64,000 bases of DNA from assembly GCF_001514065.1 (NCBI RefSeq), contig NZ_KQ948431.1, positions 263,434 to 327,433 of the forward strand. Direction: 5' to 3'. This DNA is from Streptomyces antibioticus. GTDB taxonomy: Bacteria > Actinomycetota > Actinomycetes > Streptomycetales > Streptomycetaceae. The notes beneath the pieces were generated by a model. It was not told the DNA's origin and made no database searches. It was given only the letters and a program-made list of their open reading frames with translations. The first letter of the stretch is position 1. Each line of letters opens with the position of its first letter. The translations under genes were made by a program, and so were the position numbers. Positions 35,142 through 43,929 of this stretch are shown in pieces.

Positions 35142-36700
35142 CCAGCACCACGAGTACACCCCCCGCCGGATTCTGGGCGCAGGCCGCCGTCGAACCCGAT
35201 CGCACCGTTCTCGTCGCCCCCGACGGCGAGGAGTGGACCGCGGGGCGGCTGCACGCCGCCGCCAACCGTCTCGTGCACGGCCTGCGGGCCGCCGGGCTGC
35301 GCCGCGGTGACGCCTTCGCCGTCGTGCTGCCCAACGGTGTCGAGCTCTTCACCGCTCATCTCGCCGCCACCCAGGCCGGGTTGTACCTCGTCCCGATCAA
35401 CCACCACTTCGTCGGGCCCGAGATCGCCTGGATCGTCGCCGACTCCGGTGCCAAGGTGTTCCTCGCCCACGAGCGCTTCGCCGCGCCCGCCCGCCACGCC
35501 GCCGAAGAGGCGGGCCTCCCGGCCACGCACCGGTACGCCGTCGGCGAGGTCGAGGGCTTCCGTCCGTACGCCGAACTCCTCGACGGACAACCGGAGTCGG
35601 CGCCGCAGGACCGCGAGCTCGGCTGGGTCATGAACTACACCTCGGGCACCACGGGCCGCCCCCGCGGCATCCGCCGCCCGCTGCCCGGCAAGGCCCCCGA
35701 GGAGGCCTACCTGGGCGGCTTCCTCGGCATCTTCGGCATCAAGCCGTACGACGACAACGTCCACCTCGTCTGCTCGCCGCTATACCACACGGCCGTCCTC
35801 CAGTTCGCCAGCGCGTCCCTGCACATCGGCCACCGCCTGGTCCTGATGGACAAGTGGACGCCCGAGGAGATGCTGCGCCTGATCGACAGGCACCGCTGCA
35901 CGCACACCCACATGGTCCCCACCCAGTTCCACCGCCTGCTGGCACTGCCCGAGGAGACCCGGGCACGGTACGACGTCTCGTCGATGCGCCACGCCATCCA
36001 CGGCGCCGCCCCCTGCCCCGACCACGTCAAGCGCGCCATGCTCGACTGGTGGGGCCCGTGCGTGGAGGAGTACTACGCGGCCAGCGAGGGCGGCGGCGCG
36101 TTCGCCACGGCGGAGGACTGGCTGAAGAAGCCCGGCACGGTCGGAAAGGCCTGGCCCATCAGCGAGTTGGCGATCTTCGACGACGACGGCAACCGGCTGC
36201 CGGCGGGTGAACTCGGCACCGTCTACCTGAAGATGAACACCGGCGGCTTCTCGTACCACAAGGACGAGACCAAGACGAGGAAGAACCGCATCGGCGACTT
36301 CTTCACCGTCGGCGACCTCGGCTACCTCGACGAGGACGGCTATCTCTTCCTCCGCGACCGCAAGATCGACATGATCATCTCGGGCGGGGTCAACATCTAC
36401 CCCGCCGAGATCGAGTCCGCCCTCCTGTCCCACCCCGGCGTCGCCGACGCCGCCGCCTTCGGCATCCCGCACGACGACTGGGGCGAGGAGGTCAAGGCCG
36501 TCGTCGAACCGGCCCCCGGCCACGACCCCGGACCCGACCTGGCCGCCGCACTCCTCGCCCACTGCGCCGGACAACTCGCCGGCTACAAGTGCCCCAAGAC
36601 CATCGACTTCATCACGGAGATGCCCCGCGACCCCAACGGCAAGCTGTACAAGCGAAGGTTGCGGGATCCGTACTGGGAGGGGCGCACACGGCCAGTGTGA
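35138..36700 (+). CDS. Acyl-CoA synthetase (AMP-binding enzyme)
   Basis: A 520-residue ANL-superfamily ligase. It has the P-loop YTSGTTGRPRGIRR, the adenylation motif YYAASEGGG, the GDLGYLDEDGY and DRKIDMIISGGVNIYPAEIE hinge, and the terminal catalytic Lys in DPNGKLYKR. It activates a carboxylic acid to its CoA thioester. Coupled with the IpdC-like gene by an ATGA overlap and an AAGGAG site 8 nt upstream. The substrate could be a steroid-derived or branched acid; this is inferred from context only. Confidence 0.92.
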   Translation: MTSTTSTPPAGFWAQAAVEPDRTVLVAPDGEEWTAGRLHAAANRLVHGLRAAGLRRGDAFAVVLPNGVELFTAHLAATQAGLYLVPINHHFVGPEIAWIVADSGAKVFLAHERFAAPARHAAEEAGLPATHRYAVGEVEGFRPYAELLDGQPESAPQDRELGWVMNYTSGTTGRPRGIRRPLPGKAPEEAYLGGFLGIFGIKPYDDNVHLVCSPLYHTAVLQFASASLHIGHRLVLMDKWTPEEMLRLIDRHRCTHTHMVPTQFHRLLALPEETRARYDVSSMRHAIHGAAPCPDHVKRAMLDWWGPCVEEYYAASEGGGAFATAEDWLKKPGTVGKAWPISELAIFDDDGNRLPAGELGTVYLKMNTGGFSYHKDETKTRKNRIGDFFTVGDLGYLDEDGYLFLRDRKIDMIISGGVNIYPAEIESALLSHPGVADAAAFGIPHDDWGEEVKAVVEPAPGHDPGPDLAAALLAHCAGQLAGYKCPKTIDFITEMPRDPNGKLYKRRLRDPYWEGRTRPV

Positions 36701-36855
36701 CCACCTGCAGCAGGACCTCTACGCCGGGCGCAGGGGAGTGTCCCTCCCCTCATCGGCGGCATTACGGAGGGTTTGTACGCCCCCTGACTTCGGGAGAGCG
36801 GCTGTCGGCCCTAGGCTGATGGGTTCTCAGATGCGGTGCGTCTGAGGTGCTTTCG

Positions 36856-38610
36856 GTGCATCGGGGGATCGTTTTGAGCGCCGTACCGCAACAACCGTCA
36901 TGGGGGCCTGCGCCCGCACCGCCCGGCCCTGCCGTACTGCCCTACGCCAGCGAGGCCACCCGCCTGCTGTGCGCGGGCACTTACCTCGACGCCGTCTATC
37001 GCGACCGGGTCATCGAGGAGCTGCACCTCAACAAGCAGCGCATCGCGGCCCCGTCGTTCGGCTTCGACGCGGCGCGTGTCGTCGCGCACGCCCTGCGGGC
37101 CCGGCGCCTCGAAGTGTCCTGGGCCGCGGGGATCGTGGGCCTGTGGGTGGTCGGACTGCCGCTGACCGACCGGGTTCTGGCCGGCTATCTGGTGCCCAGT
37201 GCCCTGCTCGCAGCGGCGGTGAGCGTCCGTGGCAAGGAGGAACGCCCGCCACTCGCAAGGCGGTTCGCCTCGTGGTATCTCCGCTGGCTGGGCCGCCTGC
37301 TCTTCGCTGTCTTCCTCGCCGCGACGGCGCTCGCCGCCTTCTCCGGCACCGACGATCTGACCGACCCCTACGACGACGAGCCGGGCCTGAAGGGCGCGCT
37401 CAAGTCGCTGCTGCCGGCGGCATCGGCGCTGGCTGGTGGCGACGGCACCGTCAGCCCGCTCCAGGCCTGGCTCGGACTCGTCCTCTTCGTGGCCGTCGCG
37501 TTGTGCGCCGGAGCCCAACGCAGCCAGTTCGCCCGGGCCCTGGGGGGCGAACTGAGCCCCGAGCGTTTCCCGGACGCCATGTCCGACCCGGCGGAGCGGG
37601 CGGAGGGGGTGCGGTTCGAGTACGTGAAGGACCGCATCCGGTGGGAACAGCACCAGCCGCTGATCATGTACCACGAGGCCCGGCCCTTCTGCGGGGCCGG
37701 GGCCGCCTACGACACGTGGGTGCTCGCTGTCGAGATGCGCCCCGAGGACCCCGCCGCGCCACCCCGGCCGCTGAGCAACCGGACGGTGCTGGAGACCGTG
37801 CGTCCGCTGCTGGCGGGACTGCGCCTGCCCTCGGAGTCCGCAGGCCCGACCGTGCGCGACCGGTTGTGCTGGCTGGAGATCGACGAGTGCGTGTTCCTGC
37901 CCGTCGAGGGGCTCGGCCGGCGCGAGGAGGCGCCGTACCACCCGCAGGCGTTCGAGGCGCACCGGGCGCGTGCGGTGGAGGAAGGCGCGGAGAAGCGCCG
38001 GCACTTCCTGCGCGTGCGCGTGGGTGGCTGGGAGGAGGAACTGGTCGTCACCGTGTTCGTTCGCACGCACACACAGGGCCGCATGCTCATGCTGGAGATC
38101 GCCCCGCACGTGCTCATGCCGATCCGCGAGGACTTCAAGAACGCCGACCGCGAGGCCCACCGGTTCCGCAACCGCAACGTGCTGGGCAAGGCCGGCTGGG
38201 CCGCCGCCCAGGTGCCCGCCTCCGCGGTGCGCTCCCTCGTCACGGTGTGCCAAGCCGTGGCGTACGGCTGGCAGTTGCTCGGTGGCGGCTACGGCAACGC
38301 GCTGCCCGACGGGCCCGCCCTGTCGGTGCGCGAGCTGGGCGCGGCACAGCACGGCTCGCTCTTCCAGCAGATGGACGTCGACCGGTACCTCAGGAGCGTC
38401 CAGGACCGCATCACCCACGGGGTGCGCACGGCGCTCGCCGCGCACGGCTACCAGACCGGCGAGTTCGTGCAGAAGGTCATCAACGTCAGCCAGGGCGGCG
38501 TGCACATCGACTCCGTCTCGCGCAGCACCTTCGCGGTGGGCGACCACGCGCGCGCCACCTCGCATCGGACCGGCGGCCATGTTCCGCCAGAAGGGACCCG
38601 GAAACAATGA
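36856..38610 (+). CDS. Membrane protein with C-terminal STFAVG motif (paired with next gene)
   Basis: About 584 residues with no family recognised. The N-terminal third has three to four transmembrane helices (AAGIVGLWVVGLPL, GYLVPSALLAAAV, LLFAVFLAATALAAF, WLGLVLFVAVALCAGA). A large soluble region follows (RWEQHQPLIMYHEARPF, LLMLEIAPHVL-like strands), and the C-terminus ends with VHIDSVSRSTFAVGDHARA (from 38500). The same motif opens the next protein. The start is ambiguous: GTG 36856 with GAGG 8 nt upstream, TTG 36874 with GGGGG upstream, or GTG 36847. First gene of a three-gene operon, with ATGA overlap to the second. Confidence 0.75.
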   Translation: MHRGIVLSAVPQQPSWGPAPAPPGPAVLPYASEATRLLCAGTYLDAVYRDRVIEELHLNKQRIAAPSFGFDAARVVAHALRARRLEVSWAAGIVGLWVVGLPLTDRVLAGYLVPSALLAAAVSVRGKEERPPLARRFASWYLRWLGRLLFAVFLAATALAAFSGTDDLTDPYDDEPGLKGALKSLLPAASALAGGDGTVSPLQAWLGLVLFVAVALCAGAQRSQFARALGGELSPERFPDAMSDPAERAEGVRFEYVKDRIRWEQHQPLIMYHEARPFCGAGAAYDTWVLAVEMRPEDPAAPPRPLSNRTVLETVRPLLAGLRLPSESAGPTVRDRLCWLEIDECVFLPVEGLGRREEAPYHPQAFEAHRARAVEEGAEKRRHFLRVRVGGWEEELVVTVFVRTHTQGRMLMLEIAPHVLMPIREDFKNADREAHRFRNRNVLGKAGWAAAQVPASAVRSLVTVCQAVAYGWQLLGGGYGNALPDGPALSVRELGAAQHGSLFQQMDVDRYLRSVQDRITHGVRTALAAHGYQTGEFVQKVINVSQGGVHIDSVSRSTFAVGDHARATSHRTGGHVPPEGTRKQ

Positions 38611-38966
38611 GCTCGGCGAACGAACCCCACGTCAGCATCGGCGACGTCGCACACAGCACCTTCGCCGTGGGCAGCCATGCCCACGCCGAGAGCCATCACG
38701 GCGCGGCCCTCGGGCACGACCCGGCGACCGAGGAACTGCTCGCCGCCGTACGGGAACTGCGCGCCGACCTCCAGCGCATCCGGCACGACGACCGGACGCG
38801 ACAGCTCGACGAGGCGCTGGCGGGGACCGAGGACGAGATCGCCCGTACCGGCACCGCCGGTGAGAGCGGGCTGCAGCGGCTGCGCGGACTGCTCGGCGAC
38901 ACCAACTCGGTGTTGAGCCTGTTCACCTCGGCGGCGACGGTGGCCGGGCTGCTCGGCCTCATGTGA
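38607..38966 (+). CDS. Small protein with N-terminal STFAVG motif, coiled coil and hydrophobic tail
   Basis: 119 residues. Residues 9-30 (VSIGDVAHSTFAVGSHAHAE...) match the C-terminal motif of the upstream protein at 14 of 22 positions. Residues about 43-80 form a charged coiled coil (EELLAAVRELRADLQRIRHD). The last 20 residues are hydrophobic (VLSLFTSAATVAGLLGLM), a possible membrane-inserting helix. The layout motif - coiled coil - hydrophobic helix resembles small membrane-acting effectors triggered by motif templating; this is inference. Translation is coupled to the upstream gene through ATGA. Confidence 0.8.
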   Translation: MSSANEPHVSIGDVAHSTFAVGSHAHAESHHGAALGHDPATEELLAAVRELRADLQRIRHDDRTRQLDEALAGTEDEIARTGTAGESGLQRLRGLLGDTNSVLSLFTSAATVAGLLGLM

Positions 38967-38988
38967 AACAGGGACGGGGGCAAGGGCC

Positions 38989-39969
38989 ATGGCCGAGGGG
39001 CGGGACGGGCGGCAACGCCACTGGAACGAGGAGAACCAGCGCTGGGAGGATGGTCCCGCGGGCAGGCACGCCACGACTCCGCCGCCACCCCGCCGACCGG
39101 GAGACATGCCGACCGCGCCGCCTCGCGGCCCGGACGGCACTCCACCCACGTCGCCCTGGTATCCGGACGGGACTCCGCGCCCGCCCGCCGCGGATTCGGC
39201 GCCACCCGACGGCCCGACCGTGCAGCTGGGCCGTCCGCCGGTCGGCCGCGGGACAGCACCGAGCCGCCGGACCCTGTGGACGGTGGCGCTGATCGCCCTC
39301 GTGGCCATCGGGACCGCCGTGAGCCTCACCGTGACGCTGACGAGCGACCACGACCACGGATCGGTGACCGCCACCGGCACGTCCACGTCCGACCGGCCCA
39401 CGGCGTCGCCGACCGATCCGTCGACCCCGTCGGCCGACGCCCCCGAGACCACCTTCGACCCGGACCCCTCTGCCGCCACCGGGAACCTCCCCGACGGCTA
39501 TGTGGCCTACGACGACCCGGAGGGCTTCCGGATCGCCGTGCCCGGGGACTGGCTGCGTACCGCGACGGCCTCCCAGTACGGCATCGACGTCGTCAACTAC
39601 CGCAGCCCCGAAGGCGACCGCAGACTCCAGGTGTTCCAGGTGGAGGAGCCAACGGCCTACCAGTCGTTCCAGGTGTTCCTGTCCGATGCGTACCCCAGGC
39701 CCGACGGCTTCGTGGAGCGGTCGCTGACGAACGCGGACGACGCCGGGACCGCCGTCCTGCTGGAGTACACCGCGGACTCCTTCGGAGGCGAACCCGACAT
39801 CGGCCCCTGGCACGCCTACGACCTGCGCTTCCTGGCCAGGGACGGAGAGGTCTACGCCCTGGCCTCGTACGGCACCATCAGCGGCAACGGCGACGAGTGG
39901 GACATCCTCGACACCGCGTCCACGTGGTTCTGCCCACCGGGACTTCTCTGCGAGGAGCCCACGGTTTAG
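38989..39969 (+). CDS. Single-pass membrane protein with extracytoplasmic sensor-like domain
   Basis: 326 residues. The cytoplasmic part (1-90) is proline-rich and starts with a WNEENQRWEDG stretch. One transmembrane helix at about 92-113 (TLWTVALIALVAIGTAVSL) is followed by a Ser/Thr/Pro linker and a folded external domain (about 160-326; DPEGFRIAVPGDWLR, RRLQVFQVEE, YDLRFLARDGEVYAL). This domain resembles the extracellular portion of some actinomycete kinases and lipoproteins (PsbP/LpqN-like fold). The two last cysteines (WFCPPGLLC) may pair. Third gene of the operon, 22 bp after the small protein. Confidence 0.75.
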   Translation: MAEGRDGRQRHWNEENQRWEDGPAGRHATTPPPPRRPGDMPTAPPRGPDGTPPTSPWYPDGTPRPPAADSAPPDGPTVQLGRPPVGRGTAPSRRTLWTVALIALVAIGTAVSLTVTLTSDHDHGSVTATGTSTSDRPTASPTDPSTPSADAPETTFDPDPSAATGNLPDGYVAYDDPEGFRIAVPGDWLRTATASQYGIDVVNYRSPEGDRRLQVFQVEEPTAYQSFQVFLSDAYPRPDGFVERSLTNADDAGTAVLLEYTADSFGGEPDIGPWHAYDLRFLARDGEVYALASYGTISGNGDEWDILDTASTWFCPPGLLCEEPTV

Positions 39970-39978
39970 CGCCGCGGC

Positions 39979-42372
39979 TCAGCGTTCGCGCACCCGCACC
40001 ACCTTCAGCCCCGGCGACGACAGGATGTCCTTCTCGCAGAAGCGGGACGTCACCCAGCGCTCCTGGGAGAAGAGGCGGGTCTGGTCGCTGTAGTGCGGGG
40101 AGTTGGGGTTCGAGGACTGGGAGTACGTCAGGAGGGTGCGGGCCACCGGGCAGTGGCTGCCGTCCCAGCCGACCGCCTGGATGTAGCTGGAGCCGGTCGA
40201 GACCTCGGTGTAGCCGCCGCTCGCCGCGTCCCACACGGGCTCGACCTTGTTCCAGACGCCTAGGGACTCCGTGCCGCCCGGGACGGGGATGCGCTTGCCG
40301 TTGCGGACGACGAACTGGTGATCTCCCAAGGGGGAGTTGAGCGGGATGTTCGCCGTGCGCAGCTCGGTGACCGTGTCCGCCAGGGCGGTGGTGAACGCCG
40401 GGGCGCCGGCGTTGAAGGTGTTCGGGGTGCCGACCGGGTCGGCCGTCGAGAACGGCACCTTCCACAGCTGGGCCGCCGGGATGCGACGCCACAGGCGGTC
40501 GAAGAGCAGCGCGCCCCTGCTGTCGGTGTTCGCGGTGCGGTCCCACGCCGCGAGCACTCCGCACGCCTCGGTCACGTCAACGGCCTTGCCGTCACTGCCC
40601 GTTGCCGTACCGCCGGGCAGCGCGGCACAGGCCTTCGCCGCGTCGGCCGCGATCAGGTCGCCGGCCGGCACCCGGTTGGCGAACTGCTGCCCCTGGAGGT
40701 CCCGCACCGTGAGATCGCCGCGCTGCGCCAGCGCCGCGACGTCCTGGACGGCCCCGCGCGTCCGCATCGACCGCTGCGTCCCGATCGTGCCGAAGATCCG
40801 CTCGTACCCGGTCAACGGCCGCTCGGCGTTGGCCAGCCAGGCGCTGTCGTTGGAGTTCTCCGCGTACGGCGCGTCGGCCAGGGTCGGGATCTTCGCCGGG
40901 CCGAAGATCCCCGGCTGGACGGCGTCGGCGTCGCTGCCGAGCGCGCAGTCGCTGCGTGAACCGTCGAGCACCGCGAGCCCCGCCGACGGGTAGGTGACCT
41001 TGCCGAGCGGCGTGGAGCAGCGCTGGGCCAGCTCGTCGGTGATGCGGGGGAGCACCTGGGACTGGGTGAACAGCGAGTGACCGGCCGCGTCGGCGGCGAT
41101 CGTGTTCACCCACGGCAGCCCCTGCGTCCGCCGCAGCGACTTCAGGATGTCCGCCGTGCCGCGCGCCTTGCTGAAGCCGAGCGCGGTGTCGGAGGCGCGC
41201 AGGTTGGCCGCGTTCGGGTCGTTGAGGGCGTACGCCGTCGTGGTCGTCCAGGGCAGCGGGACGGACGCGCCGAGCGAGGTGACGACGGGGCCGTAGCGTG
41301 TCCACCACTGGGTGCGGGTGACCGGGGCGCCGTCCTTCGTCTCGACGGTGACCGTGCGCTTCGTCATCCGCTCCGGCTTGCCGTCGACGAGGTACGTCGT
41401 CGGGTCGGCCGGGTCGAGCGTGAGCTGGTGGAGGTTGAGGGGGACACCCGTGGCGACGGTGTGGCTCCACGCCACCCGGGAGTTGTGGCCTATGGACACC
41501 GTCGCCGTGCCGAGCAACGAGCCACCGGAGACGTTCAGTTCACCCGGGATCGTCTGCTGCGACTGCCAGAACCGACGGCCGCCCTGCCAGGGGTAGTGCG
41601 GGTTGCCCAGCAGCAGCCCGCGGCCGTTCGCGGTCGTCGCGCCGCTGAAGGCGACGGCGTTGGACCCCATGTCGGCGGAGTCGGCGGCCAGCAGCTCGCG
41701 GGCCGCCCGAGCCGTGTCCTGGGAGCTCGGGGCGCCCACCGTGGTCGTCGTCGGCGGCTGGGCGGCCGTGATCCCGTCCACGCCTCTGCCCTGGCCACCC
41801 AGCACGGCGAACCCGAACCCGCGTGCCGCGACGTCGAGTTCGGTCACCGGCCGCACCCAGGCGGCACCCTTGCACGCCGGGTCGGTGATCCGGTTCTGCC
41901 GCAGCCAGGCGTTGTACCCGGCGGCGAAGCCCCGCATCAGCTCCTTCGCCTGCCGGCTCGGGCCCACCGGCGCCGGTTCGGCGAGCAGCTTCTCCACCGT
42001 GCCCGACTCGCGTACTCCCTTGAAATACAGGTCGCTCGAAAGGTTCTTCGTGGCCGAGGAGAGGGAGAAGTCGGGGGCGGCATCGGGTCCGAAGAAGCGG
42101 GACCGCTCGCCGCGCACGGTCACGAATCCGTCGGCGAGCGTGCACACCTGGTCGGCGGCCTGCGCCCACCCGGTGCCGAAGCCGAGGCCCGCGTAGTCCT
42201 TGGCGACGATGTGCGGGATTCCGTACTCGGTGTAGCGGATGGTGGCGGACAGTCCGCCGTGCGAGGGGTGTTGCTGCCGGCCTTGGCCCTGAGCGGCGGC
42301 GGCCGGCAGGGCGGAGGTGGCGGTGAGCAGGGCGACGGCCGTGACGACGGCACGTCTGAGGCGGGTGCGCAT
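39979..42372 (-). CDS. Penicillin-acylase-family hydrolase (aculeacin/AHL acylase-like)
   Basis: A 797-residue secreted Ntn-hydrolase precursor. The signal peptide is RTRLRRAVVTAVALLTATSA. The alpha chain begins IRYTEYGIPHIVAKDY. Autocleavage should occur at G-S in DMGSNAVAFSG, freeing the nucleophile Ser of the beta chain; LLGNPHYPWQG and SIGHNSRVAWSHTV are the conserved pocket strands, and the beta chain carries the Asn of ENSNDSAW. Relatives deacylate aculeacin, echinocandin and N-acyl-homoserine lactones. GGGAGG 4 nt upstream supports ATG 42372. It is divergent from an acyl-CoA synthetase, with 63 bp between starts. Confidence 0.93.
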   Translation of the reverse strand: MRTRLRRAVVTAVALLTATSALPAAAAQGQGRQQHPSHGGLSATIRYTEYGIPHIVAKDYAGLGFGTGWAQAADQVCTLADGFVTVRGERSRFFGPDAAPDFSLSSATKNLSSDLYFKGVRESGTVEKLLAEPAPVGPSRQAKELMRGFAAGYNAWLRQNRITDPACKGAAWVRPVTELDVAARGFGFAVLGGQGRGVDGITAAQPPTTTTVGAPSSQDTARAARELLAADSADMGSNAVAFSGATTANGRGLLLGNPHYPWQGGRRFWQSQQTIPGELNVSGGSLLGTATVSIGHNSRVAWSHTVATGVPLNLHQLTLDPADPTTYLVDGKPERMTKRTVTVETKDGAPVTRTQWWTRYGPVVTSLGASVPLPWTTTTAYALNDPNAANLRASDTALGFSKARGTADILKSLRRTQGLPWVNTIAADAAGHSLFTQSQVLPRITDELAQRCSTPLGKVTYPSAGLAVLDGSRSDCALGSDADAVQPGIFGPAKIPTLADAPYAENSNDSAWLANAERPLTGYERIFGTIGTQRSMRTRGAVQDVAALAQRGDLTVRDLQGQQFANRVPAGDLIAADAAKACAALPGGTATGSDGKAVDVTEACGVLAAWDRTANTDSRGALLFDRLWRRIPAAQLWKVPFSTADPVGTPNTFNAGAPAFTTALADTVTELRTANIPLNSPLGDHQFVVRNGKRIPVPGGTESLGVWNKVEPVWDAASGGYTEVSTGSSYIQAVGWDGSHCPVARTLLTYSQSSNPNSPHYSDQTRLFSQERWVTSRFCEKDILSSPGLKVVRVRER

Positions 42373-42412
42373 GGTGCCTCCCAACGTCTTTGAGGGAAGG
42401 AGCGGTTGAGCG

Positions 42413-42428
42413 TACCAACCGGTAGGTT
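42413..42428. promoter_or_regulatory. Near-palindrome TACCAACC-GGTAGGTT in divergent promoter
   Basis: A 16-bp site with ACC-n-ACC half-sites around a CCGG centre (two mismatched pairs), 8 nt before the acyl-CoA synthetase start and 41 nt from the acylase start. The form is that of TetR-family operators. Confidence 0.45.
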
Positions 42429-42435
42429 GACCTGT

Positions 42436-43929
42436 ATGACGTCTGGACACGACAGCACGGTTGACGGGGTGCTGCGCCGCACCGCCCGGCGCACCCCGGC
42501 GCGGGTCGCGGTGGAGTACGGCGAGCGCTCATGGACGTACGAGGAACTCGACGCGGCCGTCTCGCGCGCGGCGAGCCTGTTGCTCGGCGAAGGCCTCTCG
42601 CGCGGCGACCGGGTCGGCGCCTACGGCCACAACTCCGACGCCTACCTCATCGCCTTCCTCGCCTGCGCGCGAGCGGGCCTCGTGCACGTCCCGGTCAACC
42701 AGAACCTGACCGGCGACGACCTGGCGTACATCGTCGGCCAGTCGGGCAGCACGCTGGTCCTCACGGACCCCGATCTCGCCGCCCGACTCCCGGACGGCGT
42801 AAGGACGTTGCCGCTGCGGGACGCCGACGATTCCCTGCTCGCACGCCTGGCCGGGGCGCCCGCGTACGACGGGCCGGAACCCCGCAGCGAGGACCTGGTC
42901 CAACTGCTCTACACCTCGGGTACGACCGCCCTCCCGAAGGGCGCGATGATGACGCACCGCGCCCTGGTGCACGAGTACCTCAGCGCGATCGCCGCCCTCG
43001 ATCTGAGCGCCGGCGACCGCCCCGTGCACTCGCTCCCGCTGTACCACTCGGCGCAGATGCACGTCTTCCTGCTGCCCTACCTCGCGGTCGGCGCGACGAA
43101 CATCATCCTCGACGCCCCCGACGGCGACCGCCTCTTCGACCTGATCGAGGCGGGCCGCGCCGACAGCCTCTTCGCACCGCCCACGGTCTGGATCGGCCTG
43201 TCCAACCGCCCCGACTTCGCCACCCGCGACCTCGGCGGCCTGCGCAAGGCGTACTACGGGGCGTCGATCATGCCGGTACCGGTCCTGGAACGCCTGCGCG
43301 AACGCCTCCCGAAGCTCGCCTTCTACAACTGTTTCGGCCAGAGCGAGATCGGCCCGCTGGCGACCGTCCTCGCCCCCGACGAGCACAAGGGCCGGATGGA
43401 CTCCTGCGGTCGCCCGGTTCTCTTCGTCGACGCACGGGTCGTGGACGAGGACGGCAAGGACGTCCCCGACGGCACCCCCGGCGAAATCGTCTACAAGTCA
43501 CCGCAGTTGTGCGAGGGCTACTGGGACAAGCCCGAGGAGACCGCCGACGCCTTCCGCGACGGCTGGTTCCACTCCGGCGACCTCGCGGTCCGCGACGCGC
43601 ACGGCTACTTCACCATCGTCGACCGGGTGAAGGACGTCATCAACTCCGGTGGCGTACTGGTCGCTTCCCGCCAGGTCGAGGACGCGCTCTACACGCATGA
43701 CGCGGTCGCCGAGGTCGCGGTGATCGGGCTGCCCGACGAGCGCTGGATCGAGGCGGTCACGGCGGTGGTCGTGCCGCGCGGCGAGGTCACCGAGACGGAG
43801 CTGATCGACCATGCCCGGGAGCATCTCGCCCACTTCAAGGCGCCGAAGCGGGTGGTGTTCGTGGACGAGCTGCCGCGGAATGCGAGCGGGAAGGTCCTGA
43901 AGCGGGAGCTCAGGGACCGCCTGAGCTAG
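42436..43929 (+). CDS. Acyl-CoA synthetase (AMP-binding enzyme)
   Basis: A 497-residue ANL ligase: P-loop LYTSGTTALPKGAMMTH, YNCFGQSEIGP (A5), GDLAVRDAHGY and DRVKDVINSGGVLVASRQVE, and the catalytic Lys in NASGKVLKR. The IN-SGG-V-L-V segment replaces the usual NI/VYP, typical of medium- or long-chain FadD-like paralogues. The start is 42436, close behind the operator. Its TAG stop shares bases with the convergent paaK stop. Confidence 0.9.
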   Translation: MTSGHDSTVDGVLRRTARRTPARVAVEYGERSWTYEELDAAVSRAASLLLGEGLSRGDRVGAYGHNSDAYLIAFLACARAGLVHVPVNQNLTGDDLAYIVGQSGSTLVLTDPDLAARLPDGVRTLPLRDADDSLLARLAGAPAYDGPEPRSEDLVQLLYTSGTTALPKGAMMTHRALVHEYLSAIAALDLSAGDRPVHSLPLYHSAQMHVFLLPYLAVGATNIILDAPDGDRLFDLIEAGRADSLFAPPTVWIGLSNRPDFATRDLGGLRKAYYGASIMPVPVLERLRERLPKLAFYNCFGQSEIGPLATVLAPDEHKGRMDSCGRPVLFVDARVVDEDGKDVPDGTPGEIVYKSPQLCEGYWDKPEETADAFRDGWFHSGDLAVRDAHGYFTIVDRVKDVINSGGVLVASRQVEDALYTHDAVAEVAVIGLPDERWIEAVTAVVVPRGEVTETELIDHAREHLAHFKAPKRVVFVDELPRNASGKVLKRELRDRLS

